DNA of 64,000 nucleotides from Endozoicomonas sp965198415 (GCA_965198415.1 CBDAPN010000028.1:565367-629366), one strand, 5' to 3'; shown: positions 18,360 through 28,563, counted from the stretch's first letter. The notes: generated by a model not told the origin, from the sequence alone. Numbers and translations are program-made.

Positions 18360-21300
18360 TTAAGGGGGATTCGAGTTAGTAATGTGCGAGCTCGGATAAT
18401 CAAAAGACCAAGACATGCTATTGCTGTCAGGGTGGTATTCTGCTAAGAAGCTGGAATTGAATCGGGTCTCTTGCTCAGGATCAAATTGATTGAAGATATG
18501 CCATAAACTCGATATGGTAACGCTGTTATCCATAATCTCGTAATTCAAAGGCACTTCTCTTCCGATTACATTGCCTAAGAACCACCCAGGATGGGTGTTG
18601 CTAAAATCAGTGATGGTGTTGGCCATTAAACCCTGATGTACCTGCCATGATGCAAACAGTTTATTATTGATTTCGCTCTCTGGTATGCTATTTTCAGAAA
18701 ATTCCTTGATCATCCCTTTCATCTCCACGTTATCGACTTTGTAAGACGTGGCACGCCAGATATCATTGGCCACTAGTACTGGGTCAGGCTCTATCCCTGT
18801 AAAATCAATGTTACCCTGCAGTTGTGAGGTTTCTTTCTCATTGGTAAGGTTTGCTGCTTCTCCAAGCCCTCCAGTTGACTCAGCATAATCATCAATTGCA
18901 GTAACCTCACCCATTAATTTTTTGGCTATTTTTGCGGAAAAACTGGCAATCTTAGGGGCGACAGAAACCACAAAATCGAGACCGGCCAGGGCGTCAAAAA
19001 CGTAACTGGTAATGGATAAAGATTTGGCTTCTGTTTTGTTGCCTGTATCGAGTGCCCCCTGCGAACCGATCAGGGAGACACCCGATATCAGCCCAGAGAG
19101 ACTCGCCCCAGCGCCACTGGCAGCGGATAAAGACAACGACGCACCGCCTGTTGGTACGGCAGCAATAAAACCTATGGCTCCCACAACAGCAAAGATACCG
19201 CCTGTAATGTAATTCGCTACGGCATTGTGACCTGATGGATCAACGTAATTCACCGGGTTGCCACGGGCGAAGGCGTAGCGGTTATCAACCGCAATGTCAT
19301 CTCTGGAGATAAAACGCCTCAATAGCGGAGAATAAAAGCGATGCCTTAAATAGGTTAAGTGGGTGCGTGGCTCTGTTAGCTCCTGATTCCAGCCAAAGTA
19401 CCCAGAGACACCCTTGACGTGATTCGGGTCAAGAGGTTTACCGTAGGCATCGTAGCGATGCAAGTTGAAGTGTGTTTCACCTCGGTCACCCTGTTGCAAT
19501 GTTGCGCCGGTGCTTTGGTTGAGTTTGAACAGTTGATCCGTGCCGGCCTGTTCTGTTTGCACCGCGATGATTTCGGCACCACTGCGCAGCAGTGTGCTGA
19601 AGCGGTGATTTTGAGAGACGGTTTGAATGTTTTTGTTGTTGTCAGGGTAGTAGCGGTTATCCAAGGCGCCAGTCACGGTTCGGCTCAGCATGCCGTTGGG
19701 GAGATATTCGTAATGGGTGGGTTGCTGATTTTTTGGCTGCAACCGCAATAAGAAGCCTGCATCATCATACTCGTATGTTGTGCCTGTATGATCTTGTTGC
19801 AAGCGTCCGTTGGCATTATGGAGCACAGGAATGGAATTTGATGCGTCGTTTACCCTAACGCTCACCAGCTGATCCAATTTGTCATAATCATACTGCCGTT
19901 TTTCACTGCAGGGGCTACGAATCTCTTCTGCAATCAAATTATTATTACCGTCGTAATGGTAACGGGTACGTCGGTGATGTTTTTTCGTATTTTTCTGGTG
20001 TGAGTTAATCAACTGTCGTTCATCAGTTAACCGTTGCATGCTGTCGTATTCATACTCAGTTACTTGCGTCTGCAGCGGTTTTCCTTGCTGCTTTAACTGC
20101 TGGCTTTGGGTGCTTAATTCACCGCGGGGTTTGTGTTGATAACTGGTGTTATAGTAAGCCTGTGTCCGTTGATTAAAGCTGGAAGACTTAGCGAGCTGGC
20201 CATGGCTGCCATAATGAAAGCGGGTTTCAGTGCGTCCGGTGCCTGCGCTGTCGGTTGTTTGTTTGATCAGTCTCCCGTTCAGCCCATTCTCATCTTTGCC
20301 GTAATGAAAGTCGATACGACTATCACCAAGCCTGATATTAGATAAAAGACCGTTGTCTTTTGTAGCGTAAGTGTAGTATTGCTGCCGCTGATCAACGTTT
20401 TTTAGTGCAATGATGCGGTCGTATTCATCCAGGGTATAACTTAACAAACGGTCATCGGGGTATTTTATTTCGATCATTAGTCCGTTTGTCGTATAGCGAT
20501 ATTGCATGGATTGCCCACTGTTATCACGCATCTGAGTCAGTCGGCCATCGGCATCGTAGTGTCCGTTTATTTCGTAACGTTTTTGGTTCCTGTTCCAGCT
20601 CTTTGAAGTCAGCTTGCCGCGACTGTCGTAGCGGCTATGAATCTGTTGCCCATCCGCCAGAGTTCGTTTAATTTCTCTGCCGTTTTTGTCATAACCATAT
20701 TTCAGGTACAACGATTCACCGTCGTTGTTTGGCGGAGACTCTATCTGTGCAAGCAGACCATCGCGGTTGTAGTGATAGCGATAGCCCTCATGGTTACTGA
20801 TATGCTCCGGCGTTTTTAATGTCTTGCGCCAGATATAAAGGTGGTTAAATAAGTCAAATTCCTGTGTTCTACTGGCTTTGTAGCCATCCCAGGTATCGGT
20901 GGTTAAAGCAATACGGTTGTGCCGGGCGTCGTGCTGATAGGTATGGGTGATGGTTTCACTGCGAGCCTTTGAGCTGAGGTCAACCAGAGTTGAGCGGGCA
21001 ATGATTTTATTGTGAAAGGCATCATGTACCACTTCATTTTCTACCAGCTGTGTGGGTGTGTCTTCGGTATTACCAAAGACAGGGTACTTCTGGATGATAC
21101 GCTTACGTTGCCAGGGCACTTGCCGGGTCGTTTGGCGTTTACGCCCATTGATCCAGACTGTGCTGACCATCTCTTTGTCGTCATACTCAATGCGATGCAC
21201 GTTGCCCCAGTGGTCTTTTGTTTGTGTGCGTCGGCTCTGATCGTCATAAGTAAACGTGGTGGTCAGTCCAAGAATATCGGTTTTGCTCACAATTTTTCCA

Positions 21301-23312
21301 AAGCCGTTATAGGTTTGGCTTGATAAAGTGCGCCATTTGCCTTGGTGCAGATCTTGCCGGGCAATGGAACGTCCTGAAGCATCTTGCACTATCCGGTGTT
21401 GATTCCCTAATGGGCTTCGGTGAGTGACGGTGTTTTCCCCGCTATCAATGAATGCAGAGTAACTGGAATGGGTCACGTTACCTTTTGGGTCAGTCTGGGT
21501 GATCTTACGGTTTAGTGCATCATAGGTGTAGGTAACCACTTCGCCTTCAGGGGCTATGGTTTTGCGCTGTTGACCATTGCGTGTATCCATAACTGTTGTC
21601 ATCTTATGACCGCTGTCATTTAACTTGGTGATCGTCAGCTCGCCGTTTGCCTTATTAAAGTGGTAGTTAGTGCTCTTTTTCGCCGACTGTATGCCCGGTT
21701 TGCTGGTTGCTACCCACTTCAGAGTGCTGGAACGTTTGCGCCCAAGTTCATCATGGGTGTAATTCTTTTGTTGCCAGCTTTGCCAGTCCAGTGATTGGTG
21801 GTGGGGTTTCCAGCTGAGTAGTTCTGATGCGTGCGTTTTACCAGAAGGTGCCAAAAGATAACTTTTGCGAATGGCTTTGCCACTGATCAGGTCGGCCTGA
21901 ATATGCTCGGCCAACAAACTGTAGTTATTTATAAAGTATTTGCTGGCGCTTTTTTTGAGTACATTCCATTGCTGGGCTTGCCGATCATAGACTGAGCGAG
22001 TCACGCTGAGCTTATTGCCGTAATTATCATAGTTTGTTGTGGTTTTATCACTCGGTACATAGTGACCGTCATGCCAGAGATAATGGGTTACGGCGACGGG
22101 TTTATCGTAATTCGTCGAGCGACTGTACTTAAAGGGTGAGATGGAATACTCATAGGTGGTTTTGAGGTAAGGCTTACCAAGGTGTGTGGTGCGGATTTGT
22201 GCTGGCAGATGCAGCGAGTTGTATTCAAACACCTGTTGATGCAGCTGCTGGCCATTGGCTCTGATCACCTCGACGCTGTACCGGTAGTCCTGATCATTAC
22301 TCTCCATCAGGCTATCGCTTTCTCTGGATAGTCTATACGTCGGATAGCCGGTGTAGTTATTTGATTTGCCGTAACGGTAATAGGCTTCATGATGAATTTT
22401 TTGGTCGGCTAAATCCTGCTGTTTGAAGAGGCTCACCACTGGCATTTCTTTTGTGGTTTCGCCCTTTTTATAGAAAATACTGTCATAGCTGAGTTCTGTC
22501 AGCAGCCCTTCAGGACTCTCAATGGAGCGAATAAGATAGTGGTCAAATTTTTTTAAATAGGTGATGTGGTAGTTTTGCTTTAGCGGATTAACGATCTTGA
22601 TAACCCCCGTTTCATTAAACATAATGTTTAGCTCACGGCCGTCAGGGTAACGGATTATCAGTGTGCCGGGTTCGTAGATAAAGCGATAAACGTTGCCATA
22701 GTTGTCTACTATTTTTGCAAGGCGCGCGGACTCTAGCGTGGCAATGGGTTCTTCGTAGCTGTATTGTACCGAGTTACCAAAGCGGTCAGCCTGCAAAATC
22801 AGCAGCCCTTGAGACGAAAAATACTGCAAGCCCCCATCTTTATGCTGTGAACGATAACGAAAGCTTAACTGTGGATAGCCCGGTACCGGTTGGGAACAGC
22901 CGTTATCTTTAAAACTGCTGCCGTGTTGATTGTAGTATTTCAGCCCTGAGAAGAAACCTGATTCATCATGCCACAAAAAATCAATCAGCCATTGTTGGCC
23001 GCCAAGCTCTGCGGTTTTATTGTTGATGTGATCAAGATTCAACCGCCAGTTGTTAGGCAAACCGTACATGCCTGAAGCATTAAAGCTATAGGTTAAATTA
23101 ATCTTCAGAGGTGCGAGCACACCCTGTGCTTTCAGTACGGGGTATGAAAAATCAAATGTGCCGGTGGCGGTATTCACCTGAGCGCTGAATGCCCGGGTGT
23201 GGTTGTAGGCATGACTCCCCTTATAAGAACAGCGGCCAGCGCTAGAGAGCAACATTAAAAACATCATGAAAAACAATGTAAACAACAAACCTTTCAGCTG
23301 AGGTATTGCCAT
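18360..23312 (-). CDS. Rhs/YD-repeat polymorphic-toxin-like protein
   Basis: The 1650-residue protein begins with a hydrophobic signal segment, then an N-terminal beta region. A long array of YD repeats follows (many YxYDxxGR-type units, about residues 330-1290), forming the hollow Rhs cocoon. The core ends with the hallmark YLRHRFYSPLLRRFISRDD...NPVNYVDPSGHN near residue 1363. The variable C-terminal tail of about 285 residues starts with a Gly/Ala-rich hydrophobic stretch and ends in a mixed domain that I do not recognise as a known toxin. ATG at 23312 is chosen; a TTG three codons earlier is possible. No PAAR or VgrG domain is seen, and the Sec-type start suggests export by another path. 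No gene fits between its stop and the convergent DUF1513 gene, so an immunity gene is missing nearby. Confidence 0.92.
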   Translation of the reverse strand: MAIPQLKGLLFTLFFMMFLMLLSSAGRCSYKGSHAYNHTRAFSAQVNTATGTFDFSYPVLKAQGVLAPLKINLTYSFNASGMYGLPNNWRLNLDHINNKTAELGGQQWLIDFLWHDESGFFSGLKYYNQHGSSFKDNGCSQPVPGYPQLSFRYRSQHKDGGLQYFSSQGLLILQADRFGNSVQYSYEEPIATLESARLAKIVDNYGNVYRFIYEPGTLIIRYPDGRELNIMFNETGVIKIVNPLKQNYHITYLKKFDHYLIRSIESPEGLLTELSYDSIFYKKGETTKEMPVVSLFKQQDLADQKIHHEAYYRYGKSNNYTGYPTYRLSRESDSLMESNDQDYRYSVEVIRANGQQLHQQVFEYNSLHLPAQIRTTHLGKPYLKTTYEYSISPFKYSRSTNYDKPVAVTHYLWHDGHYVPSDKTTTNYDNYGNKLSVTRSVYDRQAQQWNVLKKSASKYFINNYSLLAEHIQADLISGKAIRKSYLLAPSGKTHASELLSWKPHHQSLDWQSWQQKNYTHDELGRKRSSTLKWVATSKPGIQSAKKSTNYHFNKANGELTITKLNDSGHKMTTVMDTRNGQQRKTIAPEGEVVTYTYDALNRKITQTDPKGNVTHSSYSAFIDSGENTVTHRSPLGNQHRIVQDASGRSIARQDLHQGKWRTLSSQTYNGFGKIVSKTDILGLTTTFTYDDQSRRTQTKDHWGNVHRIEYDDKEMVSTVWINGRKRQTTRQVPWQRKRIIQKYPVFGNTEDTPTQLVENEVVHDAFHNKIIARSTLVDLSSKARSETITHTYQHDARHNRIALTTDTWDGYKASRTQEFDLFNHLYIWRKTLKTPEHISNHEGYRYHYNRDGLLAQIESPPNNDGESLYLKYGYDKNGREIKRTLADGQQIHSRYDSRGKLTSKSWNRNQKRYEINGHYDADGRLTQMRDNSGQSMQYRYTTNGLMIEIKYPDDRLLSYTLDEYDRIIALKNVDQRQQYYTYATKDNGLLSNIRLGDSRIDFHYGKDENGLNGRLIKQTTDSAGTGRTETRFHYGSHGQLAKSSSFNQRTQAYYNTSYQHKPRGELSTQSQQLKQQGKPLQTQVTEYEYDSMQRLTDERQLINSHQKNTKKHHRRTRYHYDGNNNLIAEEIRSPCSEKRQYDYDKLDQLVSVRVNDASNSIPVLHNANGRLQQDHTGTTYEYDDAGFLLRLQPKNQQPTHYEYLPNGMLSRTVTGALDNRYYPDNNKNIQTVSQNHRFSTLLRSGAEIIAVQTEQAGTDQLFKLNQSTGATLQQGDRGETHFNLHRYDAYGKPLDPNHVKGVSGYFGWNQELTEPRTHLTYLRHRFYSPLLRRFISRDDIAVDNRYAFARGNPVNYVDPSGHNAVANYITGGIFAVVGAIGFIAAVPTGGASLSLSAASGAGASLSGLISGVSLIGSQGALDTGNKTEAKSLSITSYVFDALAGLDFVVSVAPKIASFSAKIAKKLMGEVTAIDDYAESTGGLGEAANLTNEKETSQLQGNIDFTGIEPDPVLVANDIWRATSYKVDNVEMKGMIKEFSENSIPESEINNKLFASWQVHQGLMANTITDFSNTHPGWFLGNVIGREVPLNYEIMDNSVTISSLWHIFNQFDPEQETRFNSSFLAEYHPDSNSMSWSFDYPSSHITNSNPP

Positions 23313-23414
23313 GCTAAACAACCTGCTGCCAACCCATTACACATGAATAAAGATGGCAAAGAACGGCTCAAATTTCTCAAAAAAGAGTGGTTTTATGCGG
23401 CCACGAGCCAGTGC

Positions 23415-24041
23415 TCAATAAACACCCGCAGCAGCTTCCACCACCAGCTCTGAGTTTTGCACACTAAAACGAATGTCAGCCGGGTGATTATTTTTCATCA
23501 TATCCGCCAGTAATGATTTCAGTTCAGGAGTTTTCTCCAGAGAAATAACGGGTAGATCGTTAAGTTCCTGCAATAATGCCCGTTGAAAACTTTCCTCGAT
23601 CATGTTTTTAAACAGTGCCAGTTGTAGGTCAAGTTTTGCCTTCAGATGTTCAATGTCAGCAAAGAAAATAGCCTGATCTTGCGGGGAGTATTTTAAATGG
23701 GTAAAGCCACTGATTTGCACCGGCAGTTTCTCAGTGATGACGCCTCCCAACACGTCGGCATCTAACCAACCCTTGATTTGGAAAATTAACGGTTCGCCAT
23801 CTCCCTGTATAAACAGCTGCGGTGTGTTCAGGTAAAGCTGCACGGTCATCGGTGACATATCCAGCTGACAAATTTGTGGCGATAGAAAGCCGTTATTCAC
23901 CAACTGTTGCAATTGTTGTTGGGTGTACATTTCCCGATTACTGTCGGAGCAGCCAACGAGCAGTAAAATTATGACGCCAAAGAGGCAGTTAACGGTCGAG
24001 AATTTGCTGCGCCCGGCGGATAGCCTGCCCGCCCCGGGCAA
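23415..24041 (-). CDS. DUF1439/YceB-like lipoprotein
   Basis: The frame encodes a lipoprotein: a hydrophobic stretch (CLFGVIILLLVGC) ends in a lipobox, followed by a soluble domain of about 170 residues. Its alternating strands and long amphipathic helix near the end resemble the DUF1439/YceB group. There is no ATG close to the signal sequence. The open frame reaches 24101 inside nfi, and a TTG at 24041 gives a usable start with a 20-residue lead, so the start is uncertain by up to 20 codons. It overlaps the 3-prime end of nfi and is probably translated from the same message. Confidence 0.72.
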   Translation of the reverse strand: MPGAGRLSAGRSKFSTVNCLFGVIILLLVGCSDSNREMYTQQQLQQLVNNGFLSPQICQLDMSPMTVQLYLNTPQLFIQGDGEPLIFQIKGWLDADVLGGVITEKLPVQISGFTHLKYSPQDQAIFFADIEHLKAKLDLQLALFKNMIEESFQRALLQELNDLPVISLEKTPELKSLLADMMKNNHPADIRFSVQNSELVVEAAAGVY

Positions 24042-24669
24042 GGGAGTCGGCCCAGCGGGTGGTTTCTGGTAATCGGTAACGGGTGAGACACGCTTCAACA
24101 TAATGCACCGCCGTTTTCAATGAAAGTCGATGGCCAATACTAATATACAGCGGACGCACAGCGGTTCTGGTGCGAAGCACACAACCAATGAGTTCATTGT
24201 TGTCCCACAGCCAGGAGCGGGCGCCTTTCTCAGCTGGCAACGCCTCATTTTGGCCACAAAGCCGGCTTTTAGCAACGCCAATGCTGGGCAGGCCGGTCAA
24301 AACCCCCAGATGACAGGCGATACCGAAGCGCCGGGGGTGAGCAATGCCCTGACCGTCACACAGCAGTAAATCCGGCTGCACTGTCAAATCCGATAGCGCC
24401 ATAATCACCGCCGGGCACTCCCGAAATGAGAGCAGTCCCGGAATATAGGGCATTCGGGTTGGTATTTTGGCAATGGCGTAATCCAGCAGTTCAAGGCGCT
24501 CAAGGCTCAGTACAGCGACTGCAGCACAGGTGGTGCGGCCCTGATCGGCAAAGCCAACATCGACACCGGCAACCCGGCGGATGACGTGGGTGTCGTCGCG
24601 GCGGATTACTTGTTTGGCCAGTGTCGTTTGTACGGCCCGGGCCTTATCGTAAGGCAGATCCCAAAACAT
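23989..24669 (-). CDS. nfi: Endonuclease V (deoxyinosine 3-prime endonuclease)
   Basis: Endonuclease V nicks DNA at the second phosphodiester bond 3-prime of deoxyinosine and starts repair of deaminated adenine. The 226-residue protein carries the expected metal-binding acids: Asp37 in AGVDVGF, Glu84 in SFRE and Asp105 in LLCDGQG. The PYIPGLLSFRE signature is intact. It lies one base before the sensor-kinase gene upstream and overlaps the lipoprotein gene downstream, all on the minus strand. Confidence 0.97.
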   Translation of the reverse strand: MFWDLPYDKARAVQTTLAKQVIRRDDTHVIRRVAGVDVGFADQGRTTCAAVAVLSLERLELLDYAIAKIPTRMPYIPGLLSFRECPAVIMALSDLTVQPDLLLCDGQGIAHPRRFGIACHLGVLTGLPSIGVAKSRLCGQNEALPAEKGARSWLWDNNELIGCVLRTRTAVRPLYISIGHRLSLKTAVHYVEACLTRYRLPETTRWADSLARGGQAIRRAQQILDR

Positions 24670-24670
24670 G

Positions 24671-26065
24671 CTAAACGCTCATGCCATTTTTCAGTGGCAA
24701 TGAGATGATCACTTCCAATCCGGGCTTGGCATTGCGCGCGTTAATGGTGCCTTTGTGAGTCACAACCGCCGTACTGGCAATGGCCATGCCAAGGCCGGTG
24801 CCATCGTTCTCCTTGCCCCGGGTTTCGTCCACCCGAAAGAACGGTTCAAACAGGTCTTGCAGGGCTTCGTCCGGAACACCTGGCCCGTAGTCGCGAATGT
24901 TGATCCGGGCCGCACCGTTTGCACGGCTAAGCCGTACCTCCACTTGCGAACCTTGCGGCGTAAAGCGGATGGCGTTGCGGATGATGTTTTCCACTGCACT
25001 GGAGAGAAACTCCCGAACACCTACCAACTCAATAGCTTGTGCCTCTTTTAAGAGCACGGCTTTGCTGCGAGCCTGAGCTTCAAAGTTGCCATCGTCCACC
25101 AGTTTTTGCAGCATGGCGTTGAGGGCAATTTTTTCGCAGGTCATGTTGGCTAAATTGTGCTGAATGCGCGAGAAGTGAATGATCTGGCCTATGAGTTGAT
25201 CCAGGCGTTCAATTTCCCGTTCAATCCGCCCGTGCTCTGCTTGCGCGTGTGGAGTTTTTCGCCTTGCCAGCGCCAGAGATATTTGCAGGCGAGTCAGTGG
25301 TGAGCGCAGCTCGTGGGATACATCCCTGAGCAGTCGCTCTTTGGCAAACATTAACGAGCCAACCTGTTCCGCCATGTGATCAAAATCCCGGGCCAGTTCG
25401 CCCAGTTCATCCCGCCGTTTATTCACCCTGCCTTCTACCCGGGCCTCCAGATCGCCACGGGCGAGCTTTCTGGCGGCACGTTGCAAGTTGCGAATTGGGC
25501 CTACTAAATAGCGAGCCAGCACCACGCACAAAAAGAAACTGACCACAAGCGCCAGAATCACCAGATGCCATTGCCGGGCAAGCACTTGTTTGACCCGCCA
25601 ATGCACTAACATTGGCATCTCTTTGGTCAGGTAGAGCTCATAAGGCGCACTGTTCAGGTAAATACGCTGGGGGCCAACCACCACCACCCCCCGGCGAAAG
25701 GTGATGGTTGGGTCACTGCGCTTACGGGTTTTATTGTAGGCGGAAATCAGCTCTTCGGAGATGGATGCACTACCGAGCACATTGCCTTCTGAGTCAAAAA
25801 GGTAGTAACCACTGCCGGGGAAGTGGGGAATGGGTAAGTGCACTGAGGTTCTGGAGAGCAGCTCCATTTTTCGGGCAGCAATCTCCAGCTCCCGAAACAG
25901 GGCACGGCGTTCGGAGAGGAAGTCCGATGGGTCCACCGTCACCGCAAAGGCCAGAAACAATGTGACCAGCATGGCGATCATGGTGAGCCAGAACCACAGA
26001 AAAATCTTCCAAAAGACGCTGTGCCAGGGCCATACCACCAACTGGGGAGGGTTTAAGCGCTTCAT
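24671..26065 (-). CDS. cpxA: CpxA-like sensor histidine kinase
   Basis: The 464-residue inner-membrane kinase has two transmembrane helices (about 21-43 and 165-187) around a periplasmic sensor of about 120 residues. A HAMP linker and the H-box HELRSPLTRLQ follow, with the phosphorylated His at residue 251. Further on are the N-box (NIIRNAIRF) and the G-boxes DYGPGVP and GTGLGMAI. Organisation and sequence are close to CpxA, which senses envelope stress. A periplasmic CpxP is not seen nearby. The gene follows the response regulator by about 80 bp on the same strand. The symbol is given as closest family; the exact stimulus is not known here. Confidence 0.88.
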   Translation of the reverse strand: MKRLNPPQLVVWPWHSVFWKIFLWFWLTMIAMLVTLFLAFAVTVDPSDFLSERRALFRELEIAARKMELLSRTSVHLPIPHFPGSGYYLFDSEGNVLGSASISEELISAYNKTRKRSDPTITFRRGVVVVGPQRIYLNSAPYELYLTKEMPMLVHWRVKQVLARQWHLVILALVVSFFLCVVLARYLVGPIRNLQRAARKLARGDLEARVEGRVNKRRDELGELARDFDHMAEQVGSLMFAKERLLRDVSHELRSPLTRLQISLALARRKTPHAQAEHGRIEREIERLDQLIGQIIHFSRIQHNLANMTCEKIALNAMLQKLVDDGNFEAQARSKAVLLKEAQAIELVGVREFLSSAVENIIRNAIRFTPQGSQVEVRLSRANGAARINIRDYGPGVPDEALQDLFEPFFRVDETRGKENDGTGLGMAIASTAVVTHKGTINARNAKPGLEVIISLPLKNGMSV

Positions 26066-26145
26066 TTATATAACGTATATCAAACAGCCAAATCAGGACA
26101 CTTTTTATATAGGCTTACAAGAGCATATTACAAGGGTGACGCCGA

Positions 26146-26856
26146 TTAGGGCATGATGTAAAAATACCCAGAGCCACGAACCGTTTTAATCCTCGGACTA
26201 CCGTCGGGTCGGCTGCCAATCTTTTTGCGCACATTACTCACATGCATATCAATGGCTCGGTCGTAAAGTGTCAGCTTGCGGTTAAGGGCGATCTGGGTGA
26301 GGTCGTCCCGGGAGATCAGTTCACCGGCTTTTTCAATCAGCGTTTTCAAAACCAGAAACTCCGTCGCCGTTAACTCCAGCGGCTCACCGGAAAGTTGAGC
26401 TTCACGGTTGGCCAGATTCAGCGCAATGTCGTCAATCTGCAACGTGCGGCTGCTTCCTTCAGGAATCGTCGGTGTTCGCCCACGGCGCAAAATGGCCTTG
26501 ATTCTGGCCACCAGTTCGCGGTGGTTGTAGGGTTTGGGTAGATAGTCATCGGCGCCGATTTCCAGGCCGATGATCCGGTCCACATCGTCACCGCGGGCGG
26601 TGAGCATTAATACCGGAATGTCAGACTGCTGCCGAATTTGCTTGAGGGCATCAAAACCATTGAGCTTTGGCAGCGTAACATCCAACAGAATCAGGTCAAA
26701 ATCACCGGATAGCGCCGACCTGACACCGGTCTCACCGTCGTGTACGGACGACACATTAAAGCCCTCCGTTGCCAGATATTCCACCAGCAATTCACAGAGC
26801 TCAATATCATCATCAATCAGCAATAATCTGGCATTTGCCTTGCCGGTTGTACTCAT
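26146..26856 (-). CDS. cpxR: CpxR-like OmpR-family response regulator
   Basis: The 236-residue protein has a receiver domain (acidic cluster IDDD near residues 14-17, phosphorylated Asp59 in LILLDV, and a conserved Lys in ADDYLPKPYN). A C-terminal winged helix follows, with the recognition segment DRAIDMHVSNVRKKIG and the ending TVRGSGYFY. The closest type is CpxR. The open frame reaches a GTG at 26886, but the ATG at 26856 gives the normal N-terminus and has GGAG upstream. It probably activates envelope-stress genes. The RND pump transcribed away from it across a 0.5-kb gap is a plausible target, as Cpx systems control efflux in other Gammaproteobacteria. Confidence 0.9.
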   Translation of the reverse strand: MSTTGKANARLLLIDDDIELCELLVEYLATEGFNVSSVHDGETGVRSALSGDFDLILLDVTLPKLNGFDALKQIRQQSDIPVLMLTARGDDVDRIIGLEIGADDYLPKPYNHRELVARIKAILRRGRTPTIPEGSSRTLQIDDIALNLANREAQLSGEPLELTATEFLVLKTLIEKAGELISRDDLTQIALNRKLTLYDRAIDMHVSNVRKKIGSRPDGSPRIKTVRGSGYFYIMP

Positions 26857-27350
26857 AGAAAAGTTTGCTCCATAAAAAATTCCCACTGTAGGGGAAAGCG
26901 AGGTTGACTAGTGAGCAGCATGGCGTTGATGCAGTAAAGGCCGCTCTGAAATGCGGCATATCATAGCACCCTGAGCTCAGTAATGTCGTTTAAACGACAA
27001 TAGGCAACATGTTTTGGCAAATGGGTGTTTTCATTGGTGACAGTCTATTGAGTTCGGTCTCAATCGGGTTAATAGATCCGGTAAAATCACTGTAAAGCAT
27101 CCGGTTATTCCATTTTTCATATAACAGAAGCATCAACTTCGGTTTTCCACATAGTGATGCAGATTGTAAACACATACCATCCGTATCAACCTATAATGCT
27201 CTAAGAACCACTGCTTACTTACGCCTTTTAACTTTACTAAACGACAAATGAACAAGTTGTGAGCACCACCCCCAAAATGCTTTCAGCGTTGAGCACATCG
27301 ACCAATTTTTTTTAGGCTCTTTCCCTTCAAACCCCATGATGGAGCTATCA
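26857..27350. other. Divergent intergenic region between cpxR-like and RND genes
   Basis: About 490 bp separate the divergent regulator and efflux operons, so promoters for both must be here. The part next to the efflux genes is AT-rich with a T8 tract at 27306-27313. A 61-codon minus-strand frame (26990-27175) has no recognisable content and I do not call it. I see no clear repeated GTAAA-N5-GTAAA type CpxR box by eye. Confidence 0.45.
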
Positions 27351-28562
27351 ATGATTAAGATTCAGCATGGTCCAAAGCCTGGCAGGTGGCTGCTTGCGGG
27401 CTTTATAGTCACTAATCTGCTGCTCAGTGGTTGTAACAATGAGCAAGCAGGATCGCAATCGCAAATACCGCCTGCTGCCGTATCGGTTTATGACGTGCAA
27501 AGCCAGAAAGTGGGTGAATACTTTGAGTACATCGGGCGCTCTGAGGCCATTAATGTGGTCGACATCCGTGCCCGGGTTGAAGGTTTCTTGGTCAAGCGAA
27601 ACTTTACCGAAGGCTCCATGGTCGAAAAAGGTCAGCTGCTGTATGAGCTCGACCGGGCACCGTTTGAAGCGGCTCTTAAAGACGCCAAAGCCAAACTTGC
27701 CAGCAGCCGGGCCAATCTGGTTAATGCCCGCAAAAACCTGAAGCGCAGTCAGGATCTGATCAAAAGCGGCGCCATCAGCCAATCCGATCTCGATTTGAAA
27801 ACCAGTACTGAAGCGCAGGCAATGGCGGCGGTAGAGTCGGCTCAGGCCGGTCTTGAGAGTGCCAAACTAAACCTCAGCTACACTCGCATTAGTGCGCCAT
27901 TCACGGCGCGGATCGGCAAGTCTACTTACAGTGTGGGTAATTTGGTTGGGCCAAACAGCAAACCGCTGGTAACGCTGACCAGCATGGACCCAATATACGT
28001 CACTTTTCAGGTAGATGAGCGACAGTTGGTCAGCCACCTGACAAAAAACGCTCAAGCCAAAGAAGTGCCTGCACTAGAAAGCAAAAGTACCTTTGACCTG
28101 AGCCTGAAATTGCCCAATGGTCAGGAGTATAACGAGCCCGGAACGTTCAGCTTCGCCGATACCAAAGTGGATGAAACCATGGGAACACTGACGCTACGCG
28201 CCTCATTTCCCAATCCACAAGGCATTATTCTGCCCGGTCTTTATGTCACGTTACAGGCCGAGAGCACCGCCAAAAAATCCTTGGCGGTGATTCCCCAGGC
28301 CGCGGTGCAGCAGGATCAGTCGGGCTACTTTGTGTTGCGGGTCATGCCGGATAATACCGTCAAGACTCAGGAAGTTGAGCTCGGCCGTCGCCTCAATGCC
28401 ATGTGGGCAGTGAAGTCCGGCCTGCAGCCCGGTGATAAAATCATTGTCGAAGGTCTGCAAAAAGTTCGCCCCGGCGCAAAGGTGGCTCCCGATGTGGTAG
28501 ACGTTGACCCCACCACAGGCACCATTTCCACACAAGGCAGCAAAAAGCAGCAGGGCCACTGA
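27351..28562 (+). CDS. RND efflux periplasmic adaptor (AcrA/MexA type), lipoprotein
   Basis: The 403-residue adaptor joins the inner-membrane pump to an outer-membrane channel. It has a lipobox (LLLSGC), then a beta-barrel/lipoyl half (SEAINVVDIRARVEGFLVKR). A coiled-coil hairpin of about 60 residues follows (KDAKAKLASSRANLVNARKN onward), then the second lipoyl half (LNLSYTRISAPFTARIG) and the membrane-proximal domain. The frame has earlier Met codons (27336), but the ATG at 27351 has GGAG eight bases before it. The stop is 1 bp before the pump gene start. An outer-membrane TolC partner is not encoded here. Confidence 0.93.
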   Translation: MIKIQHGPKPGRWLLAGFIVTNLLLSGCNNEQAGSQSQIPPAAVSVYDVQSQKVGEYFEYIGRSEAINVVDIRARVEGFLVKRNFTEGSMVEKGQLLYELDRAPFEAALKDAKAKLASSRANLVNARKNLKRSQDLIKSGAISQSDLDLKTSTEAQAMAAVESAQAGLESAKLNLSYTRISAPFTARIGKSTYSVGNLVGPNSKPLVTLTSMDPIYVTFQVDERQLVSHLTKNAQAKEVPALESKSTFDLSLKLPNGQEYNEPGTFSFADTKVDETMGTLTLRASFPNPQGIILPGLYVTLQAESTAKKSLAVIPQAAVQQDQSGYFVLRVMPDNTVKTQEVELGRRLNAMWAVKSGLQPGDKIIVEGLQKVRPGAKVAPDVVDVDPTTGTISTQGSKKQQGH

Positions 28563-28563
28563 A

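Noticed and set aside
26990..27175. 61-codon minus-strand frame between the cpxR-like gene and the RND operon
   Set aside because: No family, no clear start signal, atypical composition; likely chance in the divergent promoter region.
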